Assembly (NCBI RefSeq): GCF_013408415.1
Contig: NZ_JACCAA010000001.1
Span: 1,240,001-1,304,000, forward strand
Source: Nocardioides daedukensis
GTDB taxonomy: Bacteria; Actinomycetota; Actinomycetes; Propionibacteriales; Nocardioidaceae
Length of the DNA: 64,000 bases
Direction: 5' to 3'
Translations under genes and position numbers: made by a program
Notes under the pieces: generated by a model
Seen by the model: only the letters and a program-made list of their open reading frames with translations
What the model was told of the DNA's origin: nothing
Databases searched by the model: none
Shown: in pieces, positions 50,043-58,472 of the stretch
How the letters are laid out: every line of letters starts with the position of its first letter
Position numbering within the stretch: position 1 is the stretch's first letter

Positions 50043-50054
50043 CAAGGAGATCCC

Positions 50055-50525
50055 ATGACCGAGCGCCTCTCCCCCGGAGACACCGCCCCCGACTTCACCC
50101 TGACCTCCGACACGGGCGAGCAGGTGTCCCTCGCCGACTATCGCGGTCGCAAGGTCATCGTCTACTTCTACCCGTCGGCGATGACCCCTGGCTGCACCAA
50201 GCAGGCCTGCGACTTCACCGAGTCCCTCGACTCGCTGAAGGTGGCCGGCTATGACGTCATCGGCATCTCGCCGGACAAGCCCGAGAAGCTCGCCAAGTTC
50301 CGCCAGCGCGACTCGCTGACCATCACGCTCCTCTCGGACCCCGAGAAGTCCGTGCTCACGTCGTACGCCGCATTCGGCGAGAAGAAGCTCTACGGCAAGG
50401 TCGTCGAGGGAGTCATCCGTAGCACCTTCGCGATCGACGAGGAGGGCGTGATCACCCTCGCCCTCTACAACGTGCGTGCCACCGGCCACGTCGCCAAGCT
50501 GCACAAGGACCTGCACCTGGCCTGA
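50055..50525 (+). CDS. bcp: Thiol peroxidase Bcp (atypical 2-Cys peroxiredoxin)
   Basis: About 156 residues. The peroxiredoxin core has FYPSAMTPGCTKQACDF, with peroxidatic Cys in PGC and resolving Cys five residues on, as in the Bcp/PrxQ group with C-x4-C. It reduces peroxides with thioredoxin. AAGGAGA lies 5 nt before the ATG. It shares the divergent regulatory gap with nickel uptake; Nur control of both would echo Streptomyces, where Nur governs Fe-SOD (inference). Confidence 0.94.
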   Translation: MTERLSPGDTAPDFTLTSDTGEQVSLADYRGRKVIVYFYPSAMTPGCTKQACDFTESLDSLKVAGYDVIGISPDKPEKLAKFRQRDSLTITLLSDPEKSVLTSYAAFGEKKLYGKVVEGVIRSTFAIDEEGVITLALYNVRATGHVAKLHKDLHLA

Positions 50526-50597
50526 GGTTCACCGGGAGAGGGTTTCACTGGGCGCCGGGACGGGCAGATGCCTGTCAGCGCCTGCCTGCGCGCCAAC

Positions 50598-50603
50598 TAG
50601 GAT
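50598..50603 (+). promoter_or_regulatory. Putative -10 (TAGGAT) for tRNA-Leu
   Basis: Eleven bp before the tRNA. A TGTCAG 19 bp upstream is a weak -35. Confidence 0.35.
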
Positions 50604-50613
50604 GTCGCAGTGC

Positions 50614-50698
50614 GCCGGAGTGGTGGAATTGGCAGACACGCAGGTTTTAGGTACCTGTGCTCTAGGGCGTGGGGGTTCAAGTCCCCCCTCCGGCACCA
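50614..50698 (+). tRNA. tRNA-Leu (anticodon TAG)
   Basis: Acceptor GCCGGAG/CTCCGGC, anticodon stem CAGGT/ACCTG with loop TTTAGGT, long variable arm (class II), T-arm GGGGG-TTCAAGT-CCCCC. CCA is encoded at the 3' end. Confidence 0.96.
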
Positions 50699-50719
50699 GA
50701 ACCAAAACAGGAGTGAATC

Positions 50720-51403
50720 GTGAGTTATCAGCAGCCCCAGCCCAGCAAGACGAACACCGGCCTGATTGCCGCTCTCGTCGCCCTGGTCCTCGTCATCGCC
50801 GGGGTGGGCATCGCCCTGGTGGTCACCTTGTCGGGCAACGACAACGACGACAAGGGCTCTGACGACAACACGAGCAGTGAACCGTCGAGCGACTCGACGC
50901 CCTCGCCCAGCGAGTCCCCCTCGACCCCGAGTCCCACCCCGGACGGTCCGGCCGTGACCGGGCAGGACTATTCCTATGCACTTCCCGACGGCTGGTCCGA
51001 CGTCTCCGACGACCCGAAGGCCGCCGCCGCGCCCACCATCGACACCGTCTCGGCATGGGGTGAGTCCCTCACCGGCTCCCGCGCCAACGTGATCGTGGAG
51101 GCCGGGTCGGCGATGGGGGCCACCGATCCCGAGCAGGCTCGCGAGAAGTGGAAGGCGACCATGGAGGCAGCGGTCAGCTCCAAGGGCGTCGAGATCCCCG
51201 ACATCACGATCGCCGGGAAGAAGGCGATCGGCTATAAGTTCGAGACCACGAACGCCGGCGGAGTGGAGATCGTGCAATACGCCTACTACGCGATCAACGG
51301 TTCGATCGCCCACAGCATCGCCCTCTCGGCGCCTGAGAACGACGCCGACGCGGCGCGCTCAGCCTTCGACAAGATGCTCGCCTCCTGGACCTGGACCCAG
51401 TGA
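50720..51403 (+). CDS. Membrane-anchored extracytoplasmic protein (paralogue 1)
   Basis: About 227 residues. Cytosolic N-terminus of ~12 residues, one membrane helix (GLIAALVALVLVIAGVGIAL), acidic and Ser/Thr/Pro-rich linker, then an outside alpha/beta domain (QDYSYALPDGWSDVSDDP ... MLASWTWTQ) with the overall pattern of PsbP/LpqN-like domains. The GTG at 50720 has AGGAG 7 nt upstream. It is followed without gap by a second copy with the same layout (GTGA overlap). Function unknown. Confidence 0.72.
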   Translation: MSYQQPQPSKTNTGLIAALVALVLVIAGVGIALVVTLSGNDNDDKGSDDNTSSEPSSDSTPSPSESPSTPSPTPDGPAVTGQDYSYALPDGWSDVSDDPKAAAAPTIDTVSAWGESLTGSRANVIVEAGSAMGATDPEQAREKWKATMEAAVSSKGVEIPDITIAGKKAIGYKFETTNAGGVEIVQYAYYAINGSIAHSIALSAPENDADAARSAFDKMLASWTWTQ

Positions 51404-52362
51404 GCTCGAACCAGCCCCCTCCCGGTGGCGGATGGGGACATCCTCCCCAAGGCGGTCAGCCGGGTCAGCCGGCGTGGGGCTCCTCGAGCCAGCCGGGCCA
51501 GGGTCAACCCGGCCCGGGCCAGCCCGCGTGGGGACAGCCAACTCCTGGACAGTCATCGTGGGGTCAGCCAGCTTGGGGCCAACCCGGACAGCAGCCGCCG
51601 TACCCCGGTCCCTCTGGTCCCGGTGGCCCCGGTGGTCCCGCCCCGCGCGGGACCTCGAAGGTCGGCCTGGTCGTCGCCATCGTGGCCCTCGTGCTCGTCG
51701 TCGTCGCGGTGATGGTCGCCCTGGTGGTGACCCTGACCGGCGACGACAGCGACGACTCCGCCCGCGACCCCGGGCAGGACTCCAGCCAGACGCCGACCGA
51801 CCCAGACAGTGCGCCGGACGGTGCGTCAGACAACGCCTCCGACGGCGCGAGCCCGTCGCCCGCGCCGGAGTCGTCTGCACCCTCGGACGGGCCGACCTCG
51901 ACCAGCGCAGACGGCCGAATGACCGGCACCCTCTACAGCTATCAGATCCCGTCGGGTTGGAACGACATCACCAAGGACATGGCCGACCAGCCCACGGTCG
52001 ACACCGTCTCCGGCGATGGTGAGGGCCTCTACTCGTCCCAGGAGAGCCTGATCGTCGAGCTGGGCTCGACCTTCGGCAAGCCCAATGCCCAAGCGCTGAA
52101 GGACACCTGGAAGAAGACGCTTACCGGCGGCAACTCCACGGTCAAGGTCGTGGACACCAAGGACGCGACCATCGACGGCAAGCCCGCGGTCACCGTCCGA
52201 CTCGAGCACGAGAAGGTCGGTGACATGCAGACGGTCCAGTACGGCTGGCTGCTGATCGTGGACGGGAAGGCGGTCAGCATCGTGCTGACCACCACCGATC
52301 CGGACAAGTCCCAATCGATGCAGACCGGCCAGGACATCCTGAAGTCCTGGACGTGGAACTGA
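51400..52362 (+). CDS. Membrane-anchored extracytoplasmic protein (paralogue 2)
   Basis: About 320 residues. The cytosolic N-terminus (~80 residues) is Pro/Gln/Gly/Trp-rich with repeated QPAWGQP units, then one helix (VGLVVAIVALVLVVVAVMVALV), an acidic D/S/P linker and an outside domain beginning GTLYSYQIPSGWNDITKDM. The outside domain and helix-linker order match the preceding gene, ending SWTWN versus SWTWTQ. GTG start overlaps the previous stop. Unknown function; co-translated pair. Confidence 0.72.
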   Translation: MSSNQPPPGGGWGHPPQGGQPGQPAWGSSSQPGQGQPGPGQPAWGQPTPGQSSWGQPAWGQPGQQPPYPGPSGPGGPGGPAPRGTSKVGLVVAIVALVLVVVAVMVALVVTLTGDDSDDSARDPGQDSSQTPTDPDSAPDGASDNASDGASPSPAPESSAPSDGPTSTSADGRMTGTLYSYQIPSGWNDITKDMADQPTVDTVSGDGEGLYSSQESLIVELGSTFGKPNAQALKDTWKKTLTGGNSTVKVVDTKDATIDGKPAVTVRLEHEKVGDMQTVQYGWLLIVDGKAVSIVLTTTDPDKSQSMQTGQDILKSWTWN

Positions 52363-52401
52363 CAGATCTGCGAAGTTCGCCCGGCAGCGTCCGGATTGCC
52401 C

Positions 52402-52407
52402 TAGTGT
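52402..52407 (+). promoter_or_regulatory. Putative -10 (TAGTGT), leaderless BASS transporter start
   Basis: Six nt before the ATG at 52414. Confidence 0.5.
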
Positions 52408-52413
52408 CTGGCA

Positions 52414-53289
52414 ATGGACTCCGCGCTGACCACGATCGGCCTGCCCATCGCCCTCGGCATCATCATGCTCGGGCTGGGACTGGACCTCACCCTGGCCGAC
52501 TTCCGACGGGTCGCCCGTCACCCGCGGGCCGTCGCGGTGGCGCTGGGCTGCCAGATCCTGCTCCTGCCCGCGCTCTGCTTCGGCCTGGTCGTGCTGCTCG
52601 ACCTGCCGGCCCTGCTCGGCATCGGCATGCTGCTGCTCGCGGCCTCCCCCGGCGGCACCACGGCGAACCTGTTCAGCCATCTCTTCAAGGGCGACGTCGC
52701 GCTCAACATCACCCTGACCGCGCTCAACTCCGTGATCGCAGTGATCACCCTTCCGGTGATCACCGGCCTGGCGATCAACTACTACGACCGCGGTGACTCG
52801 GTCTCGATGCCGCTGATCGAGGTGGTGAAGGTCTTCGCCCTGATCCTCGTCCCGGTCGGGATCGGGATGCTGATCAAGGCCCGGCTCCCGGAGTTCGCAG
52901 CGTCCATGGACAGGCCTGTGCGGATCGGCTCGGCCGTGATCCTCGCAATCCTGATCGTCGGCATCCTGGCCGACCAGGCCGAGAACGTCGGTGACTACCT
53001 GGCCAAGGTCGGGCTGGCCGCCGGCCTCTTCTGTGCCCTGAGCCTGCTGATCGGGTACGCCGTACCTCGCGCGTTCGGGATCGTCGAAGGTCAGGCGATC
53101 GCCTCGTCGATGGAGATCGGCGTGCACAACGCCACCCTCGCCATCTTCGTTGCCGTCGAGGTGCTCGACGAGGTCGAGATCTCGATCCCTGCGGCGGTCT
53201 ACAGCCTGTTCATGTTCGCTTTCGCCACCCTGTGGGGGATGTTCATCAGCCGCCGCGTGGGCACCCGCAAGGACCCGGTCAGGGCCTGA
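52414..53289 (+). CDS. Bile acid:sodium symporter (BASS) family transporter
   Basis: About 291 residues with roughly nine helices. BASS motifs: IMLGLGLDLTLADFRRV at the N-terminus, LLLAASPGGTTANLFSHLFKGDVALNI with the family Pro-Gly-Gly, and MEIGVHNATLAIFVAVEV late in the protein. Bacterial members move bile acids, pantoate or other organic anions with Na+. The substrate is unknown. Convergent with rdgB. Confidence 0.92.
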   Translation: MDSALTTIGLPIALGIIMLGLGLDLTLADFRRVARHPRAVAVALGCQILLLPALCFGLVVLLDLPALLGIGMLLLAASPGGTTANLFSHLFKGDVALNITLTALNSVIAVITLPVITGLAINYYDRGDSVSMPLIEVVKVFALILVPVGIGMLIKARLPEFAASMDRPVRIGSAVILAILIVGILADQAENVGDYLAKVGLAAGLFCALSLLIGYAVPRAFGIVEGQAIASSMEIGVHNATLAIFVAVEVLDEVEISIPAAVYSLFMFAFATLWGMFISRRVGTRKDPVRA

Positions 53290-53294
53290 GCCGA

Positions 53295-53927
53295 TCAGGC
53301 CTGGAGCACCCGTGCCATCACCGGCGCGAGCTCGCGCATGGCCCTGCCCCGGTGCGAGATGGCGTCCTTCTCCTCGCGCGACAGCTCTGCCGTGGTGACG
53401 TCGTACCCCTCGGCGACGAAGAGCACGTCATAGCCGAAGCCACCCTCGCCGCGCACCTCGCGGATGATTCGGCCGTCCATCCGGCCCTCGACCACGTGCT
53501 CGCTCAGTGCCCCGTCGGCGCCCGGGACGCAGAACGCCACCGCACAGGTGAAGTGCGCTCCGCGACGCTCGTCGGGTACGTCGTACAGCTGCGCCAGCAG
53601 GAGCTCGTTGTTGCGCTGATCGCTCTTCGGGGGACCCGACCAACGCGCCGAGAGCACACCCGGCATGCCGTTGAGGGCATCCACGCAGAGCCCGGAGTCA
53701 TCCGCGACCGCAGGCAGGCCGGTGGCAGCCACTGCCGCGCGAGCCTTCAGCAGGGCGTTCCCGGCGAAGTCGGGCTGGTCCTCCACCGGCTCGTCATAGG
53801 TGTCGACGTCGTCGAGGCCGAGCACTCTGATCCCCGCAACGAGCGGGGACAGGATGCGCTCCATCTCGGCGAGCTTCTTGGCGTTGCGCGAGGCGAGGAA
53901 GACCTGCCGCTGACTGGCCTCAGCCAT
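53295..53927 (-). CDS. rdgB: Non-canonical purine NTP pyrophosphatase (RdgB/HAM1)
   Basis: About 210 residues. Landmarks: [13 protein letters not shown] for triphosphate binding, [23 protein letters not shown] with the metal Asp, and [11 protein letters not shown] near the C-terminus. It removes (d)ITP and XTP. The ATG at 53927 overlaps the rph 3' end; the ATG-like frame opening at 53933 is two codons earlier. rph-rdgB adjacency is conserved in mycobacteria. Confidence 0.95.
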   Translation of the reverse strand: MAEASQRQVFLASRNAKKLAEMERILSPLVAGIRVLGLDDVDTYDEPVEDQPDFAGNALLKARAAVAATGLPAVADDSGLCVDALNGMPGVLSARWSGPPKSDQRNNELLLAQLYDVPDERRGAHFTCAVAFCVPGADGALSEHVVEGRMDGRIIREVRGEGGFGYDVLFVAEGYDVTTAELSREEKDAISHRGRAMRELAPVMARVLQA

Positions 53928-54630
53928 TCGCAAGGGCCTCGGCCTGCAACCGGGTCAGGTCCGCGCATCCCTTCTCGCCGAGGCCGAGGAGTGCGTCGAG
54001 CTCGGCGCGATCGAACGGCGCCCCCTCGGCGGTGCCCTGGACCTCGATGAACGAGCCGGTGCCGGTCATCACGATGTTCATGTCGGTCTCGGCGCGCACG
54101 TCCTCCTCATAGGGCAGGTCGAGACGTGGGACGCCGTCGATGATGCCGACGCTGACCGCCGCGACCGAACCGGTCAGGGCGGCCTGGACACCGAGGTGGG
54201 CGCAGGCGTCAGCCAGTGCCACATAGGCGCCGGTGATCGCGGCCGTGCGGGTGCCGCCGTCTGCCTGGAGCACGTCGCAGTCCAGCTGGATGGTGTTCTC
54301 GCCGAGGGCCTCATAATCGATGACCGCGCGCAGTGAGCGGCCGATCAACCGGGAGATCTCGTGGGTGCGTCCACCGATCCGTCCCTTGACGGACTCGCGG
54401 TCGGAGCGGGTGTTCGTCGAGGCCGGGAGCATGGCATATTCCGCGGTCACCCAACCGAGGCCGGAACCCTTGCGCCAGCGCGGCACCCCGGTGGAGGCCG
54501 AGGCGGCACAGAGCACACGGGTGCGACCGAACTCGACCAGCACCGACCCGGCGGGGTGGTCCAGCCATTTCCGGGTGATCTTGATCGGGCGGAGCTCGTC
54601 GTCGGCGCGGCCGTCGGCACGTGTAGTCAT
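53920..54630 (-). CDS. rph: Ribonuclease PH
   Basis: About 236 residues. Signatures: [57 protein letters not shown]. It is a phosphorolytic 3'-5' exoribonuclease trimming tRNA ends. The ATG at 54630 is 7 nt after TAGTGT and starts [16 protein letters not shown] as relatives do; the frame to 54723 is rejected. Confidence 0.96.
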   Translation of the reverse strand: MTTRADGRADDELRPIKITRKWLDHPAGSVLVEFGRTRVLCAASASTGVPRWRKGSGLGWVTAEYAMLPASTNTRSDRESVKGRIGGRTHEISRLIGRSLRAVIDYEALGENTIQLDCDVLQADGGTRTAAITGAYVALADACAHLGVQAALTGSVAAVSVGIIDGVPRLDLPYEEDVRAETDMNIVMTGTGSFIEVQGTAEGAPFDRAELDALLGLGEKGCADLTRLQAEALANG

Positions 54631-54637
54631 GCCGCGG

Positions 54638-54643
54638 ACACTA
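54638..54643 (-). promoter_or_regulatory. Putative -10 (TAGTGT), leaderless rph start
   Basis: Seven nt before the ATG at 54630. Confidence 0.45.
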
Positions 54644-54747
54644 CCGACCGCGTTGAGGTCGCAACCACCGGGCGTGGCTGCGGACGCGCGACGGCCGGTC
54701 CCCTCTGGTGGCGGACCGGCCATCGCCTCGTCGCTGTGACCCTCAGG

Positions 54748-55542
54748 TCACTTGATCTCCATACGGGTCACCCGGAACCAGCCGAGAGCCATCGGAAGTG
54801 CGATCCAGAGCAGGGCCCCGACACCGATCTGGGCCCAGTCCTTGCCGCTGACGCCGTTGGGATCGAAGAGCATGCTGGATGAGGTGCTGAGATCGAACCA
54901 CAGGAGCGCGTCCCTGGCGGAGGTCCAGATCGCCGTCACGATGCTCACGACGGTCGGCACGGCGAAGTAGGCAACGATCGCGAAGGCACTGTTCAGCAGC
55001 GCCACACCGAAGGCATAGCCCCACAGCCCACCGATGACCAGGGCCAGGATGACGCGAGCCATGTAGGGAAGCGTGACGTCCTGCCACGGGTCGTCGGCGC
55101 CGGCGATCGGGGTCAGCACCGCTGCCACGGCCACTGCGATCGCGAAGGCGGCCAGCACGAACAGGACCGCGGCGAGCAGCTTGGCGCCCAGCACCTTGCT
55201 CCGGTGCGGGACCTGGGCGAAGGTGACCAGGCCGGTGCGCTGTCCCCATTCCTGGGTGACCAGGAGGACGGCCAGCACCGGCAGCAGGATCCCCTGCGGC
55301 ATCGCGGAGAACTGCAGGAACGCCAGGAACGGCAGGTCATCGCGGTCCCCGAAGATCAGGAACAGCGTGTTGATCAGGACGGTGATCACGCCGATGGCGA
55401 TCAGCAGCCACAGCCCGGCTCGGGTGTCGGTCATCTTGCGGATCTCGACGCCGATCAGCGTCATCATCGACGGGCGTCGGCTCTGCGAGATGTCGATGTG
55501 GCCGGGCTCCAGCTCTGGTGTGGCAGTCGTCGCCGTGCTCAT
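54748..55542 (-). CDS. ABC-2-type transporter permease
   Basis: About 264 residues with six helices (LLIAIGVITVLINTLFLIFG, GILLPVLAVLLVTQEWG and others). The E-W-G-Q-R-T element after helix 2 is typical of ABC-2 permeases. It pairs with the ATPase encoded immediately upstream (ATGA overlap). Substrate unknown; drug, peptide or lipid export are possibilities. Confidence 0.87.
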   Translation of the reverse strand: MSTATTATPELEPGHIDISQSRRPSMMTLIGVEIRKMTDTRAGLWLLIAIGVITVLINTLFLIFGDRDDLPFLAFLQFSAMPQGILLPVLAVLLVTQEWGQRTGLVTFAQVPHRSKVLGAKLLAAVLFVLAAFAIAVAVAAVLTPIAGADDPWQDVTLPYMARVILALVIGGLWGYAFGVALLNSAFAIVAYFAVPTVVSIVTAIWTSARDALLWFDLSTSSSMLFDPNGVSGKDWAQIGVGALLWIALPMALGWFRVTRMEIK

Positions 55543-56444
55543 GCCTGGGCTCCTTCGGGGTAGGTCTCACGCTGGGTGTCCGCGGTCAGCTCGAGGAACA
55601 GATCCTCGAGGCCACCGTCGGCCAGCTTCAGCTCGACAAGGGTGATCTGGTGCTCGGCGGCGATCTTGCCGACCTGGACGCTCTCCGCCTCGACGCGGAA
55701 TCCGTCGGCGACCGGGGTCGGGTCGAAGCCCGCGGCCTGCAAGGCCTCCACCAGCCGATCGGCCTCGAGGGCCCGGACGAAGGTGCCGCTGTCCTGCAGC
55801 AGCTCCTGGGGCGTGCCCTGTGCGACGATCCGGCCGCGGCCGATCATCACCAGCTCATCGGCGATCATCTGCACCTCGTGGAGCAGGTGGCTGGAGAGCA
55901 GCACGGTGCCGCCGCGGTCGGCGTACCCCTTGAGCAGGCCACGCATCCACCGGATCCCGGCCGGGTCGAGCCCGTTGGCGGGCTCGTCCAGGATCAGCAC
56001 CTGCGGGTCGCCCATCAGGGCGTTGGCGATGCCGAGTCGCTGTCGCATGCCGAGGCTGTAGTTCTTGACCCGACGCTTTGACTCGACCTCGGTCAGGGAC
56101 ACGAGGGAGAGCATCTCGTCGACTCGCGTCGACGGCAGGCCCATCGTTGCGGCGCTCAACGCGAGCACCTCGCGACCCGTCCGGCCAGCGTGCTGGGCCG
56201 AGGCGTCCAGCAGGACGCCCACGTGTCGCGCGGGGTTGGGGATGTCCATGTAGTCGTGGCCGCCAATGGTCACGGAGCCGCGGTCCGCCTTGGTGAGCCC
56301 CACCATGATCCGCATGCTGGTGCTCTTGCCGGCACCGTTGGGACCGAGGAAGCCGGTGACGCGGCCGGGTTGGGCCACGAAGCTGATGTCGTCGACGGCG
56401 GTGAAGCCGCCGTACTTCTTGGTGAGATTCTCGACCTTGATCAT
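55539..56444 (-). CDS. ABC transporter ATP-binding protein
   Basis: About 301 residues. Walker A GPNGAGKST, signature YSLGMRQRLGI, Walker B VLILDEPANGLDP, H-loop SSHLLHE. The last ~90 residues are the extra C-terminal domain of DrrA/CcmA-type exporters. The ATG at 56444 (MIKVENLTKKYGG) is the family start, preceded by CAGGCT at 7 nt. Divergent from the histidine kinase, whose regulator likely controls it. Confidence 0.92.
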   Translation of the reverse strand: MIKVENLTKKYGGFTAVDDISFVAQPGRVTGFLGPNGAGKSTSMRIMVGLTKADRGSVTIGGHDYMDIPNPARHVGVLLDASAQHAGRTGREVLALSAATMGLPSTRVDEMLSLVSLTEVESKRRVKNYSLGMRQRLGIANALMGDPQVLILDEPANGLDPAGIRWMRGLLKGYADRGGTVLLSSHLLHEVQMIADELVMIGRGRIVAQGTPQELLQDSGTFVRALEADRLVEALQAAGFDPTPVADGFRVEAESVQVGKIAAEHQITLVELKLADGGLEDLFLELTADTQRETYPEGAQA

Positions 56445-56563
56445 GGCACCCAGCCTGTCGCAGATCGATGCCAAGGGCATCAGCCGCCGGGATGCACTCT
56501 GTTCGACCAAAGTAGGGGGCGTTGCGCGACTGCAGGAGCGGGCGTCGCCACACCGCCGCACCC

Positions 56564-56569
56564 TAGTCT
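56564..56569 (+). promoter_or_regulatory. Putative -10 (TAGTCT), leaderless kinase start
   Basis: Six nt before the GTG at 56576. Confidence 0.5.
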
Positions 56570-56575
56570 TGCCGG

Positions 56576-57736
56576 GTGCCCACCCCGTCCTCCTACCAGC
56601 CGGCGTTGACCCGATGGTCCAGCTTCTGGCGCTACCTGGGCGCGCTCGCGATCTCCGCGGTGGCGACGGCCACCTACGTCGAGGTCGACCTCGGCGACAC
56701 CCTCAAGTGGCGGCTGTGGGTCGATGCGTCCCTGGGCCTGGTCAGCCTGCTGCTGGTCCACCGGCGTCGGAAGAATCCACTGTTCGTCGGGGTCGTCACC
56801 GGCCTTCTTGCCTCGTTCTCGGCGTCGGCCGCGGGACCGGCCACCCTGGCGGCGGTCTCGGTGGCCACCTCGCGCCGGTGGACGCCGATAGTCGCGGTCG
56901 GCATGGCGAACCTGGTCGGGGCACACGTCTTCTTGTGGTACCTCTCCGTGCCGGATGAGATCCCGCTCTGGATCAACGGCGTCATCAACGTCGTCGCCAT
57001 CTCCGCGATCATGGGTTGGGGCATGTTCATCGGCTCCCGCCGCGAGCTGCTCTGGACGCTGAGGGACAGGGCCGAGCGTGCCGAGGCCGAGCGCGACCTG
57101 CGCTCAGACAAGGCCCGCGGGGACGAGCGGGCCCGGATCGCCCGGGAGATGCACGACGTCCTGGCCCACCGGATCTCGCAGGTCTCCATGCATGCAGGTG
57201 CGCTCGCCTTCCGCGAGGATCTCTCGGCCGCGCAGATGCGCTCCAGTGCAGGGGTGATCCAGGAGCAGGCCAACCTCGCACTGACCGACCTGCGCGCGGT
57301 GCTCGGCGTACTGCGCGATCCCGGCACCGGCGAGCTGCTCAGCAAGCCGCAGCCCGGCTTCGGCGACATCGAGGAGCTGATCGACGAGGCGCGTCTTGCC
57401 GGGATGAGCGTGGAGTACGCCGTCTCGTTGCCCGCCGAGGCGCAACTGCCCGAACGGGTGGGACGCACGCTCTATCGGATCGTCCAGGAGGGCCTGACCA
57501 ATGCCCGCAAGCACGCTGCGGGCACCACGGTGTTCGTGCAGATCAGTGCCGACCCGGAGCAGGGCATCGACTTCGTGATGCGCAACCCACTCGGTTTCGG
57601 GACCTCCCCCGCGCCGGGCTCGCGGCTGGGCCTGATCGGGCTGACCGAACGCACCGAGTTGATCGGCGGCGAGCTCGAGCACCGCAAGGACGGTTCCATG
57701 TTCGTACTGCACGGATGGATACCGTGGTCCACGTGA
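56576..57736 (+). CDS. Sensor histidine kinase (HisKA_3/NarX-DesK type)
   Basis: About 386 residues. Five or so hydrophobic segments cover the first ~155 residues, then a coiled coil (ELLWTLRDRAERAEAERDL), the HisKA_3 phosphorylation site ERARIAREMHDVLAHRI with the H box, and a HATPase domain with N box EGLTNARKHA. The GTG start is supported by TAGTCT 6 nt upstream. The stop overlaps the regulator start as GTGA. Confidence 0.94.
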   Translation: MPTPSSYQPALTRWSSFWRYLGALAISAVATATYVEVDLGDTLKWRLWVDASLGLVSLLLVHRRRKNPLFVGVVTGLLASFSASAAGPATLAAVSVATSRRWTPIVAVGMANLVGAHVFLWYLSVPDEIPLWINGVINVVAISAIMGWGMFIGSRRELLWTLRDRAERAEAERDLRSDKARGDERARIAREMHDVLAHRISQVSMHAGALAFREDLSAAQMRSSAGVIQEQANLALTDLRAVLGVLRDPGTGELLSKPQPGFGDIEELIDEARLAGMSVEYAVSLPAEAQLPERVGRTLYRIVQEGLTNARKHAAGTTVFVQISADPEQGIDFVMRNPLGFGTSPAPGSRLGLIGLTERTELIGGELEHRKDGSMFVLHGWIPWST

Positions 57737-58383
57737 TTCGAGTCCTGATCGTCGACGACGACCCGCTGGTCCGCTCCGCGCTGGGGCTGATGATCGGAGG
57801 GCAGGGCGACATCGAGATCATCGGCGAGGCGGCCGACGGTGCCGCGGGAGTCCGCTCCGCGCGCAGGCAGCGACCTGACGTGGTGCTGATGGACATCCGG
57901 ATGCCGACCCTCAACGGGCTCGAGGCGACCCGCCAGCTGCGTGACGAGAACGACCCACCCCACGTGATCGTGCTGACCACGTTCGACGCCGACGACTACG
58001 TCCTCGAGGCCATCGCCGCTGGTGCGGACGGGTTCATCCTCAAGGACACTCCCCCGGCGGAGATCGTCGCAGCGATCCGCAAGGTCGCTGCCGGGGAGCC
58101 GATGCTCTCACCGTCGGTGACGGCGACCCTGATCCGACAGGTCCGCAGCGAGTCCCCCGACCGCCGGTCCACCCACGCCCAGGTGCGTCTCGACAAGCTC
58201 ACCGAGCGCGAGCGCGAGGTCGCCGTGGCCGTCGGGCGTGGATTGAGCAACGCCGACATCGCTCGTGAGCTCTATCTGTCCGTCCCTACGGTCAAGGCGC
58301 ACGTCTCGCGGCTCTTCGACAAGCTGGAGGTCAGCAACCGGGTGCAGATCGCGATCTGTGTCCATGACGCCGGCCTGGGTTGA
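57733..58383 (+). CDS. NarL/LuxR-family response regulator
   Basis: About 216 residues. Receiver domain: VLIVDDDP acidic pocket, phospho-acceptor Asp in VVLMDIRMP, conserved Thr in VLTTFD, Lys in ILKDTPP. C-terminal GerE HTH: LTEREREVAVAVGRGLSNAD, IARELYLSVPTVKAHVSRLF. The start GTG overlaps the kinase stop (GTGA). It probably controls the divergent ABC exporter. Confidence 0.95.
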   Translation: MIRVLIVDDDPLVRSALGLMIGGQGDIEIIGEAADGAAGVRSARRQRPDVVLMDIRMPTLNGLEATRQLRDENDPPHVIVLTTFDADDYVLEAIAAGADGFILKDTPPAEIVAAIRKVAAGEPMLSPSVTATLIRQVRSESPDRRSTHAQVRLDKLTEREREVAVAVGRGLSNADIARELYLSVPTVKAHVSRLFDKLEVSNRVQIAICVHDAGLG

Positions 58384-58460
58384 GGACGCGGGCCGACTGG
58401 GTCCCGATGCGGCCCGAGTTCGCCGTACTTCCTGTCCCGAGTCCGCGACCGGCGAGTTGA

Positions 58461-58466
58461 TAGCGT
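58461..58466 (+). promoter_or_regulatory. Putative -10 (TAGCGT), leaderless nuclease start
   Basis: Six nt before the GTG at 58473. Confidence 0.5.
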
Positions 58467-58472
58467 TTCGGT

